Assembly: GCA_021397835.1 (NCBI GenBank)
Contig: JAJFZO010000113.1
Location: 744,001-808,000, forward strand
Length of the DNA: 64,000 nt
Source of the DNA: Moringa oleifera
Lineage: Eukaryota > Streptophyta > Magnoliopsida > Brassicales > Moringaceae
Direction: 5' to 3'
The notes under the pieces were generated by a model. The model worked only from the letters and a program-made list of their open reading frames with translations. It was not told the origin of the DNA and made no database searches. A program made the translations under genes and the position numbers. Shown here piece after piece: positions 50,521-64,000 of this stretch. How positions within the stretch are numbered: the stretch's first letter is position 1; each line of letters opens with the position of its first letter.

Positions 50521-53500
50521 ATAATAGGTCTACTAATAATAATTATTTATCTTCAATTAATTTCAGGCTAAATTATATCTTCGGCTAATGTGCATTAAGC
50601 TCAATTATGTATTCCAAATTATTTAGTAATCTTAATTAAATTTCAAGTTTAGTTATGTGAGGCCTAACTATATTCTATATCATAGTTTTTAGATCTAATT
50701 AGATCTCTAGCTTAATTAATTTTAAGTTCAATTATATCTTTGGTAATATTATTTATTAAGCCTAATTATACATCAATTTATTTCTTGGACTCATTTATGT
50801 TAGCCCAATTAAGTCTTCAACTATTTCTTAGACCTAATTATGCATTAAACATAATATTTTATAAAACTAGCTAAATTTTGAGCATAATTAAATCTTAAAC
50901 CTAATTAATTATTAGAACTAATTAATTGTTAGACTTAATTAAATCTTGTAGCTAATTATCTATTTTTTCACATTAGTTCTCATGCCCAATTTAATATTAA
51001 GGCCAATTATTTATTACATCAAATAATATATTAAACCCAATTTGTAGTATATCCAATCAAATCTTAGAGTCAATTACTTATAAGGCCTAATGAATTACTA
51101 AGTCCAATTAATTATTAATATCAATTATATATTTAGCTTAATTAAATTTTGGATATAATTAATAAATATTAAACCCAATTAGTTTTTAGAGTCAATTAAT
51201 TTTTGTGTCCAATTATATCTTACGTTCAATTATAATTTGGGTCCAATTAATTATTAACATCAATTACATATTTAACCCAATCAATTTTTGGGTCAAATTA
51301 ATAAATGATAAACCCAATTAGATATTAAGCTCAATTATGTTCTATGTCCAATTATAATTTTGATCCAAGTAGATCTTAAGTTTAATTCATTTCTAGGCTC
51401 AATAATTTAGTGGGTTTATGCACACTACAGTCAATTATATATCTTAGTCCCAAAATAAATCTTGTACCCAATCTTATTCACAGTTAAATTTTATGGCTAA
51501 TTAATTATGAGGCTCATCTACTCATTGCTAGGCCTAATTAATTATTAGGTTCAATTACATCTCATGCCAAATAATATCTTAGATTCAATTAATTATTGGG
51601 CTCAAATATATTTTAGGTGCAATTATATATCAAGTCAAACTTTTTATTAAGCCGAATTAGATATTAGGCTCAACAAATTTTTAAGCAAAATTAAGTTTTT
51701 GACCCACTTAATTATTATTAAATTAATTATTAAGTCATTATTATTTGCGAAGCGTAATTAATTATTAGGATCAATTATGTGTTAAATCTAATATTTTATT
51801 TGGCTCAATCATATATTAAGACTAATTATCTATTAAGTTCAATTATATGTTAAGCATAATTTTTTATTAAACTCAATTAAATTTAAAGTTCAATTAATTG
51901 TTGGGCTCAATAAATTGTTAGGCTTAATTACACATTCGGCTTAATAATATATTAGGCCCATTGCGTTCATATTAACAATTATATATTAAGTTCAATTTTG
52001 AATTAGATCCAATTAAATCTTAAGTCCAAGTAATCACATATTAGACTCAATTAATTTTTATGCACCATTAATATATATTAGTCTTAATTTGTTCATAATT
52101 TGAGTCCTATATATCTGAGATCTAATTTGTTCATAGGTCCAAATATTTGTTGGACTCACGCATGTTAGCCTAATTAATTGTTGGGCTTATTTATATTTTA
52201 ATCCAATTAATTTTTGGATTCATTTATATCTTAAGCTCAACTGTATCATTAAGTCCATTCCATTCTTAACTTTAATTATTTAAAATGATCAATTATATAT
52301 TAAGTTAATTTTTTATTAGATCTAATTAAATTCATGTCATTGTTTGACTCATTTTATATTAAGTTCAATTGTTTAAATGGTGCAATTTTATATTAAGTCA
52401 ATTTTTTTATTAAGCCTAATCATAATTTGGGCTCATAAATCTAATGAATTGCTGCCTCCAATGAATTACTAGGACAAATTATTCTTTGTGCCTGGTTAAT
52501 TGTTAGGCTCAACATTAGGCCCAACTTATTCTTAAGCCCAAATATTTATTGGATCGCATAATCAATCCAAATTAATTATTAAACTCATTAAATATTAACT
52601 TTAATTTGTTATTAAATCCAATTATATCTTAGGCTATCGCATACAAGCACAATTATATATTAAGTCAATTTATATATTAGGCGTAATCATATCTCAAGTT
52701 CCATTATAAATAGCCCATTATATCATAGGCCTAATTGTATATGAGGCATATTATATCATACGTCAAAATTTTTAGGCCCAATTAAATCTTAAGCCAATTA
52801 ATTTTAAGTCTAGATATCTTGGGTTATATTATTTATTACACCCAATGATATACATAAAATTATTTTTTGGATTCATGCATGTCAACCTGATTAATTCAGT
52901 GCAATTGATTAATAATAAGCCCAACTAATTCTCAAGCACTATTAATTATTATGGCCAATTAATTGTTTGATGAAATTATACACCAAAGTCAATTTTGTCT
53001 TAAACCTAATTAGTTGTTAGGTATAATGAATTATTTAGTCCAATAAATTGTTAATCTCAATTGCATATTTGACTCAGTTAAATATTAAATCTAATCAATT
53101 TTCGGACCTAATTATTATATTTCAGATCCAATTACAACTTACACTCAATTCATTTCTTAGCACAATATATTAAATTTATATGCCCTATACCCACTTTTAT
53201 CTTAGGTGCAACTAAATATTGGACCCAATTATATTTTAGGTCAAAATATTTATTATTCTCATTTTGTTCTTAAACTCACTTATAAATTAAACGCAATTAT
53301 TTATTGGATCTAATTATATATTAACTTAATTTTTTATTATTCAGTTCAATTAATTATTAATCACAATTAAATTTTTAGTCCAATTAATTATTAGACGCAA
53401 TTAATAGTTAGGCCCAATAAATTATGTAGATCTTTAATTTTTATGCTTAATTACATCTCAAGTCATATAATATTTCACATCCACATATTTATTTGGTCCA

Positions 53501-55205
53501 CTTATATATGAAATTCAAATTTTTGTTGCACCCAATTAGACAATAGGCTCAACTAATTCTTATGTGGTTTTAAATCCTAGGCTTGACTAGTTAGTAAATT
53601 CAATTAAATTGGTAGCTTTACTATTTTATTAGGTTCAATTATATATTAAGCTTAATTATTTATTAAGCTCGATTATATATTAAGTTAATTTTTTATTAAA
53701 CTCAATTGAATCCTAAGCTTAATTAATTTTGGCCTAATGAATTGTTAGGTCTAATCAGTCATTAGACTAAATTATGCATTAAGCTTAATTTTTAATTAGA
53801 CTTTATTAAATCTTTGGTCCAATTAATTCTTAGTTGCAAGTAAATTTTGGGCACAATTCATTTTTTGACAAAATGAATTATTTGATCCAATTAACAATTA
53901 GGCTAAATTACTTCATGAACTCAATTACTCGTAGTACAATTAATTCTTAGGTCCAATTAACATAGGTTCGGCTAAATTTGCTTGTAGACTAAATTATTTC
54001 TTAGTTTCATACATGATAAACCCAATTATATCTTAGGCGTTATTATTTCTTATCATGATTTATTATCTACTGGACCCAATTATTTATACACCTCAAGTAT
54101 ATCTTAAGTCCAAATATAATTTGAATCTAATTATATCTTACTCTAGTTTGTTTTTAGATCCAAATAATTATGAGCTCAATTATATCTTAAATCAAATTAA
54201 TTATATTTTAGACTTAATTATGTATAATGCTCACTTAGTTCTCAGATCCAATTATATATTAAGCATACTTATTTATTAGGATCAATGACATCTTAAAGTC
54301 TAATTTTATTAGGTTTAAATAAATCGTAAGCACTTTGGTACAATTAAATCATTGGTTCAATTAATTGTTAGGTACAACTAAACTTAACTAATTGTCAAGT
54401 CCAATGAGTTATTAGGCCCAATCAATAGTTAATCTCAATTGCATATTCAAACTAATTAATTCTATCCCCCATTTAATAAAATTAGGCACAATCAATTAGT
54501 TATTTGGTCCCATTAATTATTATCCTCAATGATATCTTAAATTCAATTATAATTAAGATATGATTACTTAAGCTCAATCATTTTTAGGTCTAATTATTAT
54601 TTAGTTCGTGCACGATGTCCAATCACATATTAGATCTAATTAAATCTTAAACTCATTAAATTTTATATCAATTTATTAACTAGTCTCATTTGGTTCTTAG
54701 AACTAATTATAGATCAAGCAAAATTATTTCTTAATCAAATTTTTTATTGGGAGTCACCTCAATTTGAACTCCAATTATATTTTAACCCTAATTATTTATT
54801 AGTCTCATTTCATTCTTACATTTAATTATAAAATCTATTAGGCTTAATTACATATACAATCTATTTTTTTATTACGCTTGATTAAATCTTATACATAATT
54901 CATTCTTAATCACAATTAAATTTTCCATCTGATTAATTATGAGGCATAATTAACTATTTTACCTAATTAATTGTTGTGTCACTAATTAGTGGGGTAAAAT
55001 AAATTTAGGCATAATCATTTATTATGCTCAATTATATATTAAGTCAATTTATTATTAAGCTTAATTAATTATTAGGCTCAACTAATTCTTAGACAACATT
55101 AAATTTTAGGCCGAATAAATTATTAAACATAATTAATCATTACGTCTACTTATTTAATAGATCTACTATTTTATTCAACTCAATTATGTGTTGAGCCTAA
55201 TTGAT
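50521..55205 (+). repeat. 17-bp minisatellite array, forward orientation
   Basis: Forward monomers. Bases 50530-52950 parallel 61290-63100, and 51530-53200 parallel 13080-14700. An ATGCATG landmark lies near 52875. The 74-codon open frame at 54055-54279 is translated repeat. The strand switches at about 55205. Confidence 0.86.
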
Positions 55206-55570
55206 TATTGAGTTTAACATATAGTTGCGCTTGTATGCATGGCCTAAAATATAATTAAATTTAATAATAAATTAGACTTAATTTAATGGGTCTAATAATT
55301 AATTTTGGTCTATCGTTCATGACCCCAAAAATTATTAGGCTTAAGAATAAGTTGGGCTTAAAGTTGAGCCTAAAAATTAATTAGGCCAAGCCCTAACAAT
55401 TCATTGGATTTATGAGCCCAAATTATGAATTGGACTTAACAAAAAATTTGATTTAATATAAAATTACATCATTTATATAATTGAACTTAATATAAAATGA
55501 GTTGAATAATGATATGAATTTAATTAGATCTAATAAAAAATTAAACCTAAGAATGACATGAGCCTAATTA
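55206..55570 (-). repeat. Isolated reverse-orientation minisatellite island
   Basis: A 365-bp stretch of reverse monomers inside a forward domain. It matches 30335-30650 in the same orientation and order, including TTAATTTAATGGGTC and AATTATGAATTGGACTTAA. Both edges change strand abruptly. Confidence 0.8.
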
Positions 55571-58500
55571 ATTCTTATATTGAATTAAATCTTAAGCTCA
55601 ATTAATTATTAGACTCAATTAAAATATTAAGCCAAATTATTTGCTAGGTTCAATAAATTATTAGGCTCAATTACATCTTAGGTCTAATATTTTATTAGGC
55701 ATAATTATATATTAGATCTGATTAATTTATTAAGTTAAATTATATATTAAGTTCAGTTTTTTTATTAAATACAATTAAATTCTAGACTTAATTAATTATT
55801 TAATCTAACGAACAGACCTAATGAATTGTGAGGTCAAATTAATTATTAGTTAATTACACCTTGGGCTCAATTATTCATTAGATCAAATTAATTTTTAAGA
55901 TTGATTAATAAATGCTAAGCCCAATTAGTTATTATACTCAATTAGATCTTAAGTTCAATTATAATATGTATACGATCATATCTTAGGCTTAATTCATTCA
56001 TAGGCTTAAGTTTGCATTGGGTATGTCCAAATTATATCTTCCTATTTTAAATCCAATTATATTTTATACTCAATTATTTATTTATCTCATTTTGTTTTTA
56101 AATTTATTTACAAATTAAGCTCAACTATTTATGACCCCTAATTATATATTAAGCTCAATCTTTACTTTGGCTCTATTAAATAATATATCAAATTAATTCT
56201 TAATTACAATTAAATTTTGTGCTCAATAAATTAGTCTATATTAAATGCTAAGCTCAGTTAACTATTTAACCCAACGAATTGTCAAAAATAATGTATTGTT
56301 AGGTTTAGTTTGTTATTAGGCTTAATTACACATTAAACTTAATTATTTATTAGGTCTATTTTGTTCTTAGTTTGATAATATAAAGCTTAAGTTTTTATTA
56401 AGTCTGAGTACATCTCAAGTCCAATTAATAATTTAGTGAAACTAATGATTTGGTTCAATTAAATGTAAGACTCAAGATTTGTTTCAAATTAATTTTTTAT
56501 TAGGCCCAACTATTTTTGTGGTCCAATTAATTTTTCAGCTTTAGTTAGGCTCAATTTCATGCATGATATACATAACTATATCTTAAGCAGTATTATTTAT
56601 TATTAAGTGAAATAATCTATTGGGTCCAATTACGTTAACTGTAATTAAAATTTGGATCCAGTTATATCTCAAGCTCAGTTTTTTCTTAGGTCTAATTATT
56701 TTTCAAGCTAATGCATACTAAGCCTAATTTATTCATCCAATCATATCTTGGATCATATTAATTATATGGCTAATTATGTTTTGGGCTCAATTATGTATTA
56801 ATGTCATTTCATTCTTAAGCCCAAATATTTATTAGGATGAATTATATACTACACCTAATTTTTTATTAAATCTTGTTAAATCTCAGGTCCAATTCATTAT
56901 TAAGCTAAATTAATTGTTAGGTCCAATTATTTATTAGGCTTAATTATATATTAAGCTAAATTTTTTATTAAACTTAATTAATTCTTAAGCTTAATTAATT
57001 ATTTGGACCCATTTGTTAACCCAATGAACCTTGAGGTTTAATTAATTATTAGAGTTAATTACATAATAGGCTCAATTAGGTCCGTTCGGTTCTTATGCTC
57101 ATGTCTAATTTTTTATTTGGCTCAATTAAATATTTTGCCCAATTAATATTTGAAGCAATAAATAATCTAATCCAAGTAACAATTTAGCTCAATTAATTCC
57201 CATGTTCTATTATGTATTGGACCCAATTAAATCTTGGACCTAAATATATTTTAGCTCAATTTTGTATTAAACTCATTTTGTTCTTAACCTAATTATATAC
57301 TAAGCCTAATTTTTTATTAGATCAATTACTTATTAAATCTAGTTTTGTAATTATGCCCAATTAAATCTCATATTTATTTAATTCTTAAGCATAATTAAAT
57401 ATAAGGCTCAATTAATTATTTGACTAAACTAATTGTTAGGTTCAGTTAATTATAAGGCTCAATTATATATTAAGTTTAATCTTTTGTTCAATCCATTTAA
57501 ATTCTACGCTCAATTAATTATTCTGCCTTGATTTAATGAATTGTTATATCCAATTATTTGTTTAGCTTACTTACACATTAAGCTTAATTATTTATTAGGT
57601 ACATTTTGTTTTTAGGTCTAATTATATATTAAGCCAAATTTTTTATAAGGCCTAATTGAATTTGATGCCTGATTAATTTTTTAGTGCAACGAATTGTTTG
57701 GTCAAATTAAGTGTTAGCCATAATTACATATTAGGCTTAATAATTTTTGTAGCCTAATTGATTCTTATGTCAAATTAATATAACTTAAACTCAATTTTTT
57801 TTAACTGTATTATTCCTAAGTTTCATGTATAATAGACCCAAATATATCATACATGATATTATTTACTATTAGGTCCAATTCTATGTAAGAGTCAAGTATA
57901 TCTTAAGCTCAATTATAATTCAGATCCACTATACCTTAAATCTAATTATTTGTTGAGCTCATGAGTCATAGGCTTAATTTATTATTAGGTCCAATTGTAT
58001 ATTAAATCTAATTAAAACTTGAACCCACATATATTTTGGACTCAATTATTTTATTAGAGTACATCATTTCATACTCAATTATAAATTAAGTCCAATTAGT
58101 AATAAGTTTAATAAAATCTTGGTCTATTTAATTCTTGATCATAATTAAATCTTGAGACCAAATAATTATTAGGCTCGATTAATTATTGGATGTAATTACA
58201 TTTTAGGCCCAATTATATCTTATATCCAATTAATTGTTTGGCTTAAATGTATTTCAAGCCTAAATATTTATCAAACGCAATCACATATGAAGCTCAACTT
58301 TTAATTCAACCAAGTTAAACATTAAGCCCAACTAACTTTGAGGCAAAATTAAATCTTAACCCAATTAAATATTAGATTCAATTAATTGCTAGGCTCCATT
58401 ATTTTTTAGCTTTAATTAATTGTTAAACTCAATTAAATCTAAAGTCTAAAATTTTGTTGGACTTAATTATCTGTTAGCTCAAATATTTATTAAGTTTACT

Positions 58501-59285
58501 TTTTTTATTAAACCCAAACAAAATAGGCTCAATTGATTGTTCGATCCAACAAATTGTTTGCTCAATGAATCTTTAGGTCATATGAATTGTTGGGCCTAAT
58601 TATTAGAAAAGATTCATTTCGTTCTTATGACCAATTATATATTCAGCATAGTAAATCTTTGACTTAATCAATTCTTTGTTGAAATGAATCGTTTGATGTA
58701 ATTAATTGCCAAGTTTAATTACACATTAGACTCAATTATTTATTAGACCCATTCCGACCTTAGGCCTAATTATATATTGTTTGTCGAATGAAATGTTAAC
58801 TCAATCATATATTAACCCAATTAATTCTCTGGCCCAATTAATGTATGTTAAGATCAGTCCATTACTTTGTTGAATTATTTTTTTGTTTCATGCATGATAG
58901 ATTTAATTATATCAAAAGCCTTAGTATTTATTATTAAGCCAAATTATCTACTAAATTCAATTATTTGAAAGGCCCAATAATATAAGTCCAATTATAATTT
59001 GGACTCAATTGTATCTTAGGTCTAATTATATATTGAGCCAGTTTCATTCTTATCCACAATTATATACTAAGACAAATTATTTTAGAATCAATTAAATATT
59101 AAGCGCAAGTTCTTATCATACTTAAATCTTAGGCCTAATTCATTATAAGTGTAATTAATTTCTAGACTTAATTACATCACAAATATCATTATTTATTAGG
59201 CCCATTTTGTTATCAACCCTAATTTTCTATAAACTTTAATTAGACATTAAACCCCTCTAATTCTTAGGTAGAATAAAATCTTATG
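55571..59285 (+). repeat. 17-bp minisatellite array, forward orientation
   Basis: Forward monomers, 3.7 kb, more diverged from the other blocks than most; I could not match it to another stretch with certainty. ATGCATG monomers are near 56549 and 58890. No gene or insertion seen. Confidence 0.82.
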
Positions 59286-61285
59286 GGTTAAATAGTTAAT
59301 TGAGCTTAGCATTTAATTTAGTTTAACAAAAAATTGTGCTTAATATATAATTAAGCTTAATAAATAAATAGGTTTAATATATAATTAGATTAAATAAAAT
59401 GTTGGACCTACAACAGAATTTAGCCTAACAAATAATTTAACCTAACAATTAATTGAGTCCTCTATCTAAAAGTTTGTTGAGCTTATTAACTAATATGGCC
59501 TAATAAAAAGTTGAACATCACATATAATTGGGTCTAACATATATTTGAACGCAATAATTTACTTGGCCTACGATATAATTGAGCTTAAGATTTAATGAAC
59601 TTTAAAAAATTAATTAACCAACAATTAATATAGCCTAATTTATTGACCTCAAGGTTTAATTGTAACCAAGAATTAATTAGATTTAGGATAGCCAAATTAA
59701 AGATTGAGCTTAATATATAATTAGGGGTCGTAAATAATTGAGCTTAATTTATAAATAAGTCTAAGAACAAAATGAGATAAATAAAAAATTGAGCATAAAA
59801 TATAATTGTATTTAAAATTTAATAGACCCTAAGATATAATTGGACGTGTTATGCTTGAACCCAATGCAAAATTAAGTCTAAGACATGATTCTATACAAAT
59901 TATAATTGAACTTAAAATCTAATTAAGCAAAATGACTAATTGGGCTTAGCATTTATTAATCAGTCCTAAAAATTAATTTGCTCAATGTGTAATTAAGTAT
60001 AACAAATTAATTTTACTGGAAAATTCATTAGGTCTATTCGTTGGATTAAATAATTAATTAAGTTTAGAATTTAATTATATTTAATAAAAAAATTGGGTTT
60101 AAAATATATTCAACTTAATAAATTAATTGGATCTAATATATAATTATGCTTAAGAAAATATTAGACTTCAGATGTAATTAAGCTTAATAATTTATTGAAT
60201 TAAGCAAATAATTTGGCTTAACATTTAGTTAAGTCTAACAATTAATTAGACCTAAGATTTAATTCAATATAAGAATTAATTAGGGTCGATTAAAATTTCA
60301 TTTATACATCTAATTGGGTCTAATAAATAATTTGATGAAAAAGATATAATAGTTAGCTGAGTCTAAGATATAATTGGGCTTAAGATGTAAATGAATCTAA
60401 CAATTAATAACCTAACAATTTGTGAAGTATAACAACTAATTGATCTTAATAATTAATTAGGTTCAATATTTAACTATAATCAAAATTTAATTAAGCCCAA
60501 GATTTAATTAAATTTAATAAAAAATAGATTTAATGTATACGTAGGTCTAATAAATAACTAGGTAAATGACACTAATAAATAATTAAACTTAAAATGTAGT
60601 TGGGTGTAACATGCATAAACCCTATATGTAATTGATCTTAGGAATGCATTGAATCTAGGATATACAATTGAACCCAAACTACAATTGAACTAATGATATA
60701 ATTGAGCGTAATAATAAATTGCACTTAATAATTATTAATTAGGCCTCAAAATGAATTAGATTTAGTATTTAATCGAGTTAAATATGTACTTAAAATTAAT
60801 AATTAATTTGACCTAGTAATTCATTAAGCTTAAGCTTAACATTTGATTGGGGCTAATAAAAAAAAAGGTTTAGTGTAAAATTTGATCTAATAAATAATTA
60901 GTCTTAACAATTTGGCCTAAAACCTAAATTAGGCTAATAAATGTGTGCTTGAGAATTAAGTCTAAAATATAATTGGGGTTAATAATTAATTGAGCCTAAA
61001 AATAATTGTATCTAAGACATAGTTAGGCCAAAATATTTAATTCAGATTAATATATAATTGATTCTATTAAAAAAATTAAACTTAATATATTGTTAGATTT
61101 AAGAATGAAATAGGCTTAATATATAATTGATCTTAAATATAATTAAACTCAATAATTTATTAGATTTAAAATATAATTGCATAGAGTAATTAATTAGAGC
61201 TAGCATGCATAATCCGAACAAATAGTTAAGACTTAGGAACAAATTCAGCTTAATGCAATTGAACCCGAACTATAATTAGACTTAG
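59286..61285 (-). repeat. 17-bp minisatellite array, reverse orientation
   Basis: Reverse monomers. From about 59870 the order parallels 49050-50520, for example GGGCTTAGCATTTATTAATC at about 59942 and 49125. The exit junction at 61285 (AATATTATCTCTAATTAATT) is the same as at 22020. Confidence 0.85.
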
Positions 61286-63114
61286 ATATCATAAATATTA
61301 TCTCTAATTAATTATTAGGCCTAGTTATATCTTGAGCTAATGTGCATTAGGCTTAATTATGTATCGGTTTAAATTATTTATTAAGCGTAATTTATATCTC
61401 AAGTTTAATTATGTGAGGCTTAATTATATTATATATCATATTTTTTAGATATCATTAGATCTCAAGTCCAATTAAGTTTAAGTTCAATTATATTTTAGGT
61501 TATATTATTTATCAAGCCTAATTATACATTGAATTATTTTTTAGACTCATGCACGTTAGCCACATTAATTTGGTCTCATTAATTAATAAGCCCAATGTAG
61601 TATTTCTTAAGCCTAATTAATTATTAAGGCCAATTAATTGTTAAACTCAATCAAATCTTATACCTAATTTTCTATTCTGCGACTTTAGTTTTTATATCCA
61701 ATTATATATCAAAGCCAATTATTTATTAGGTCAAGTAATATATTAAATATAATTTATACTATTTCCAATCAAGTCTTAGAGCCTAATTACTTTAATGAAT
61801 TGCTAGATCTAGTTAATTGTTAATATTAATTACATATTTAGCTCAATTAATTTTAGGTCTAATTAATAAATTTTAAATCCAATTAGTTATTAGGTTTAAT
61901 TAATCTTTCTGTCTAATTGTATCTTATGTTCAATTATAATTTAGGTCCAATTAATTGTTAATATCAATTTTATATTTAGCTCAATCAATTCTTGATTCCA
62001 ATCAATAAATGTTAAACCCAATTACATGTTGAGCTCAATTAAGTTTTATGTCCAATTATAATTTTAGTCCAATTAGATCTTAAGCTTAATTCATTTCTAG
62101 GCCCAATTATTTGGTGGGTTTATGCACGCTATGGCCAATTATATATCTTAGTCTTAATTAATTCTTATTCACAATTAAATCATAAAGCTAATTAATTATG
62201 AGGCTCATTGATTCATTGTTAGGCCTAACTAATTGTTAGTTCTTTAATTGTTAGGTCCAATTATATGCCGAATAATATCTTAGATTTAATTAATTGTTGG
62301 GCTCAAATATATTTTAGGTCCAATTATATGTGAAGTTAAACTTTTTATCAGGTTAAATTAAGTTTTAGACCTAGTTAATTATTAAAGATTAATTATTATG
62401 CCATTATAATTTGCTAAGTTTGATTAATTATTAAGCTCAATTATATCTTAACTTTAATATTTTATTCAGGATAATCATATATTGAGATTAATTATTTACT
62501 AAGCTTAATTATATATTAAGCATAATTTTTTATTAAACCCAATTAAATTTAAGGTTCAATTAGCAGTTTAGTCTAATAAATTATTAAGCTCAATTACACA
62601 TTTGACTAAAAAATATATTAGGCCCATTGCGATCATATTAACAATTATACACTAAGTTCAATTTTAAACTAGACCCAATTAAAATCTTAGGCTCAATTAT
62701 ATCTGATATTTAATTTGTTCATAAATCCAAATATTTGTTCATCTCATATATGTTAGCCCAATTATATCTTAATCTATTTAATTGTTAGGTTCAATTATAT
62801 CTAAATCTCAATTATACAATTAAGTCCATTTCATTCTTAGGTTCAATGTTTTTATTAGATTTAATTAAATTCACGTTGTTATTTGACTTATGTTAAGTTC
62901 AATTATATAAATGATGTAATTTTATGTTAAATGAAAATTTTTATTAAGTCTAATTCATAATGTAGGCTCATAAATCTAATAATTATTAGGACCAATTATC
63001 AATTGGGCCTAATTAATTGGTAGGCTCAACTTTAGGCCCAACTTATTTTTAAGCCCAATTATTTCTTGAACTATGCATAATAGACCAAACTAATCATTAG
63101 ACTCATTAAATCAA
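61286..63114 (+). repeat. 17-bp minisatellite array, forward orientation
   Basis: Forward monomers paralleling 22021-22940 and then 51500-52550 or 13080-14150. The array ends at about 63110 (ACTCATTAAATCAAGG) where the third telomere-like tract begins. Confidence 0.85.
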
Positions 63115-64000
63115 GGTTCACGGTTTAGAGGAATGCATCTATATGTAATTTCGAGAGCCCTAGCCACTAAACTTCAAGCCACAACCTAAACCCTAAAACC
63201 AAAACCTTAGACCTCGGACTCTAAACTCGAAACCTTAACCCCTAATTCCTAAACCATAAATCCTATGTAAACCTAAATATTAAACCCCACACCTTAAGCC
63301 TTCAAACCTAAACCTAATATGTAAGTGTTGAACCCTAAACCACCTAACCTAATCCTTACTTAAACCCCTAAAACTTAAACCCTAACTAGTACAGTTAAAA
63401 CATAAAACCTAAACCTTGCTCCTAAACCGTAACCACTTAGCCTTAAACCTTAACCTTTAAACCATAAACTCAAAAGCATCACCCCTAAGCTGTAAACACT
63501 AAACATGAAATCCTAACCCTAAACTCTTGATCGATAACCATAGCCATTAAACCTAACCTTTAAACCCTACTCCAAAACAATAAACTTTAACCCTAACTAG
63601 TAACGCTAAAACATAAAACCTAAACCTTGCTCCTAAACCCCAGCCACTTAGCCTTAAACCTTAACCTTTAAACCATAAACTCAAAAGCATCACCCCTAAA
63701 CTGTAAACACTAAACATGAAATCCTAACCCTAAACTCTTGATCGATAACCATAGCCACTAAACCCTAACCTTTGACCACAATGCCGTAAACCTTAAAGCC
63801 TAAAACTTAATCCCTAACCCCTAAACATCAATATCAAACCCAAAACTCAAAGCACTAAACCCTAAACCCTAAAGCCAAACAATTAAACCTGAAACCCTAG
63901 AATTTAAATTGTAAATCTTCGGCCCTAAACCTTAAACCCTAAAGCATAAGCCCAAAACCCCACACCCTTAAACCTTAAACACTAATTGCTAAGCCCTGAA
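63115..64000 (-). repeat. Degenerate telomere-like tract, CCCTAAA on plus strand, third block
   Basis: CCCTAAA, CCTTAAA and AACCCTAAAC variants fill the last 0.9 kb and continue past the window end. The order is not that of the modules at 6950 and 35355, so this is a separate tract. It is preceded by forward minisatellite, as those modules are. It contains a 211-bp tandem duplication. Confidence 0.83.
63380..63768. repeat. Tandem duplication of 211 bp inside the telomere-like tract
   Basis: The segment beginning CCTAACTAGTA at about 63381 begins again at about 63592, and continues nearly unchanged through CTTGCTCCTAAACC, AACTCAAAAGCATCACCCCT and CTTGATCGATAACCATAGCC. The two copies differ at very few positions by eye, far fewer than neighbouring heptamers differ from each other, so the duplication is much younger than the tract. 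Confidence 0.85.

Noticed and set aside
54055..54279. Open frames inside the array (also 29740-29964 and 43765-43956)
   Set aside because: They translate successive minisatellite monomers into repeating Leu/Ile/Tyr/Asn phrases; homologous blocks have stops there.
3707..63114. CRISPR-like array of short repeats
   Set aside because: The units are degenerate, contiguous and without unique spacers, and the transposon content is plant, not prokaryotic.
3707..63114. Nematode telomere because the monomer contains TTAGGC
   Set aside because: TTAGGC is embedded in a 17-bp unit and never in hexamer tandem; the transposons and CCCTAAA tracts point to a plant.

Overview
This is gene-poor, very AT-rich nuclear DNA from a flowering plant. 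Three kinds of evidence point to a plant: a decayed CACTA (En/Spm) TNP2-type transposase, remnants of a plant L1-type LINE and a Ty3/gypsy retrotransposon, and long tracts of degenerate Arabidopsis-type telomere heptamers (CCCTAAA/TTTAGGG). I see no intact host gene, rRNA or tRNA, and I cannot name the species.

Layout. Bases 1-500 are a roughly 145-bp tandem repeat, and 501-1210 is AT-rich filler. A broken CACTA transposase lies at about 1212-3706. From 3707 to the end, nearly everything is one family of degenerate minisatellite. Its monomer is about 17 bp, roughly TTAGGCYCAATTAWWTA, and many copies are close to self-complementary. The array runs in long domains that switch strand. Forward domains: 3707-4385, 5808-6949, 9527-18915, 20914-21799, 22021-22955, 31431-35354, 37996-44328, 45081-47712, 50521-55205, 55571-59285 and 61286-63110. 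Reverse domains: 8426-9526, 21800-22020, 22956-31430, 36850-37995, 47990-50520, 55206-55570 and 59286-61285.

The array is interrupted by: two near-copies of a back-to-back telomere-like module (6950-8380 and 35355-36790), a third telomere-like block running off the end (63115-64000) and a 70-bp relic of one (12990-13060); two copies of a LINE endonuclease remnant (about 19640-20250 and 44329-44700); a gypsy protease remnant (33886-34165); a foldback element (26004-26425) and a rearranged relative (47714-47990); and a conserved 75-bp boundary module present three times (5734, 20840, 45007).

Above the monomer there is a higher order. Blocks of several kb recur in the same internal order, for example 5990-11510 with 34325-40150, 14700-22955 with 40950-51530, and 49050-52950 with 59870-63100, and also in inverted orientation (14368-14465 against 30094-30190). 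Copies differ by kb-sized deletions. The window looks like a heterochromatic domain grown by repeated segmental duplication, inversion and deletion of a minisatellite, carrying trapped dead transposons along. All identities are judged by eye, without alignment software.
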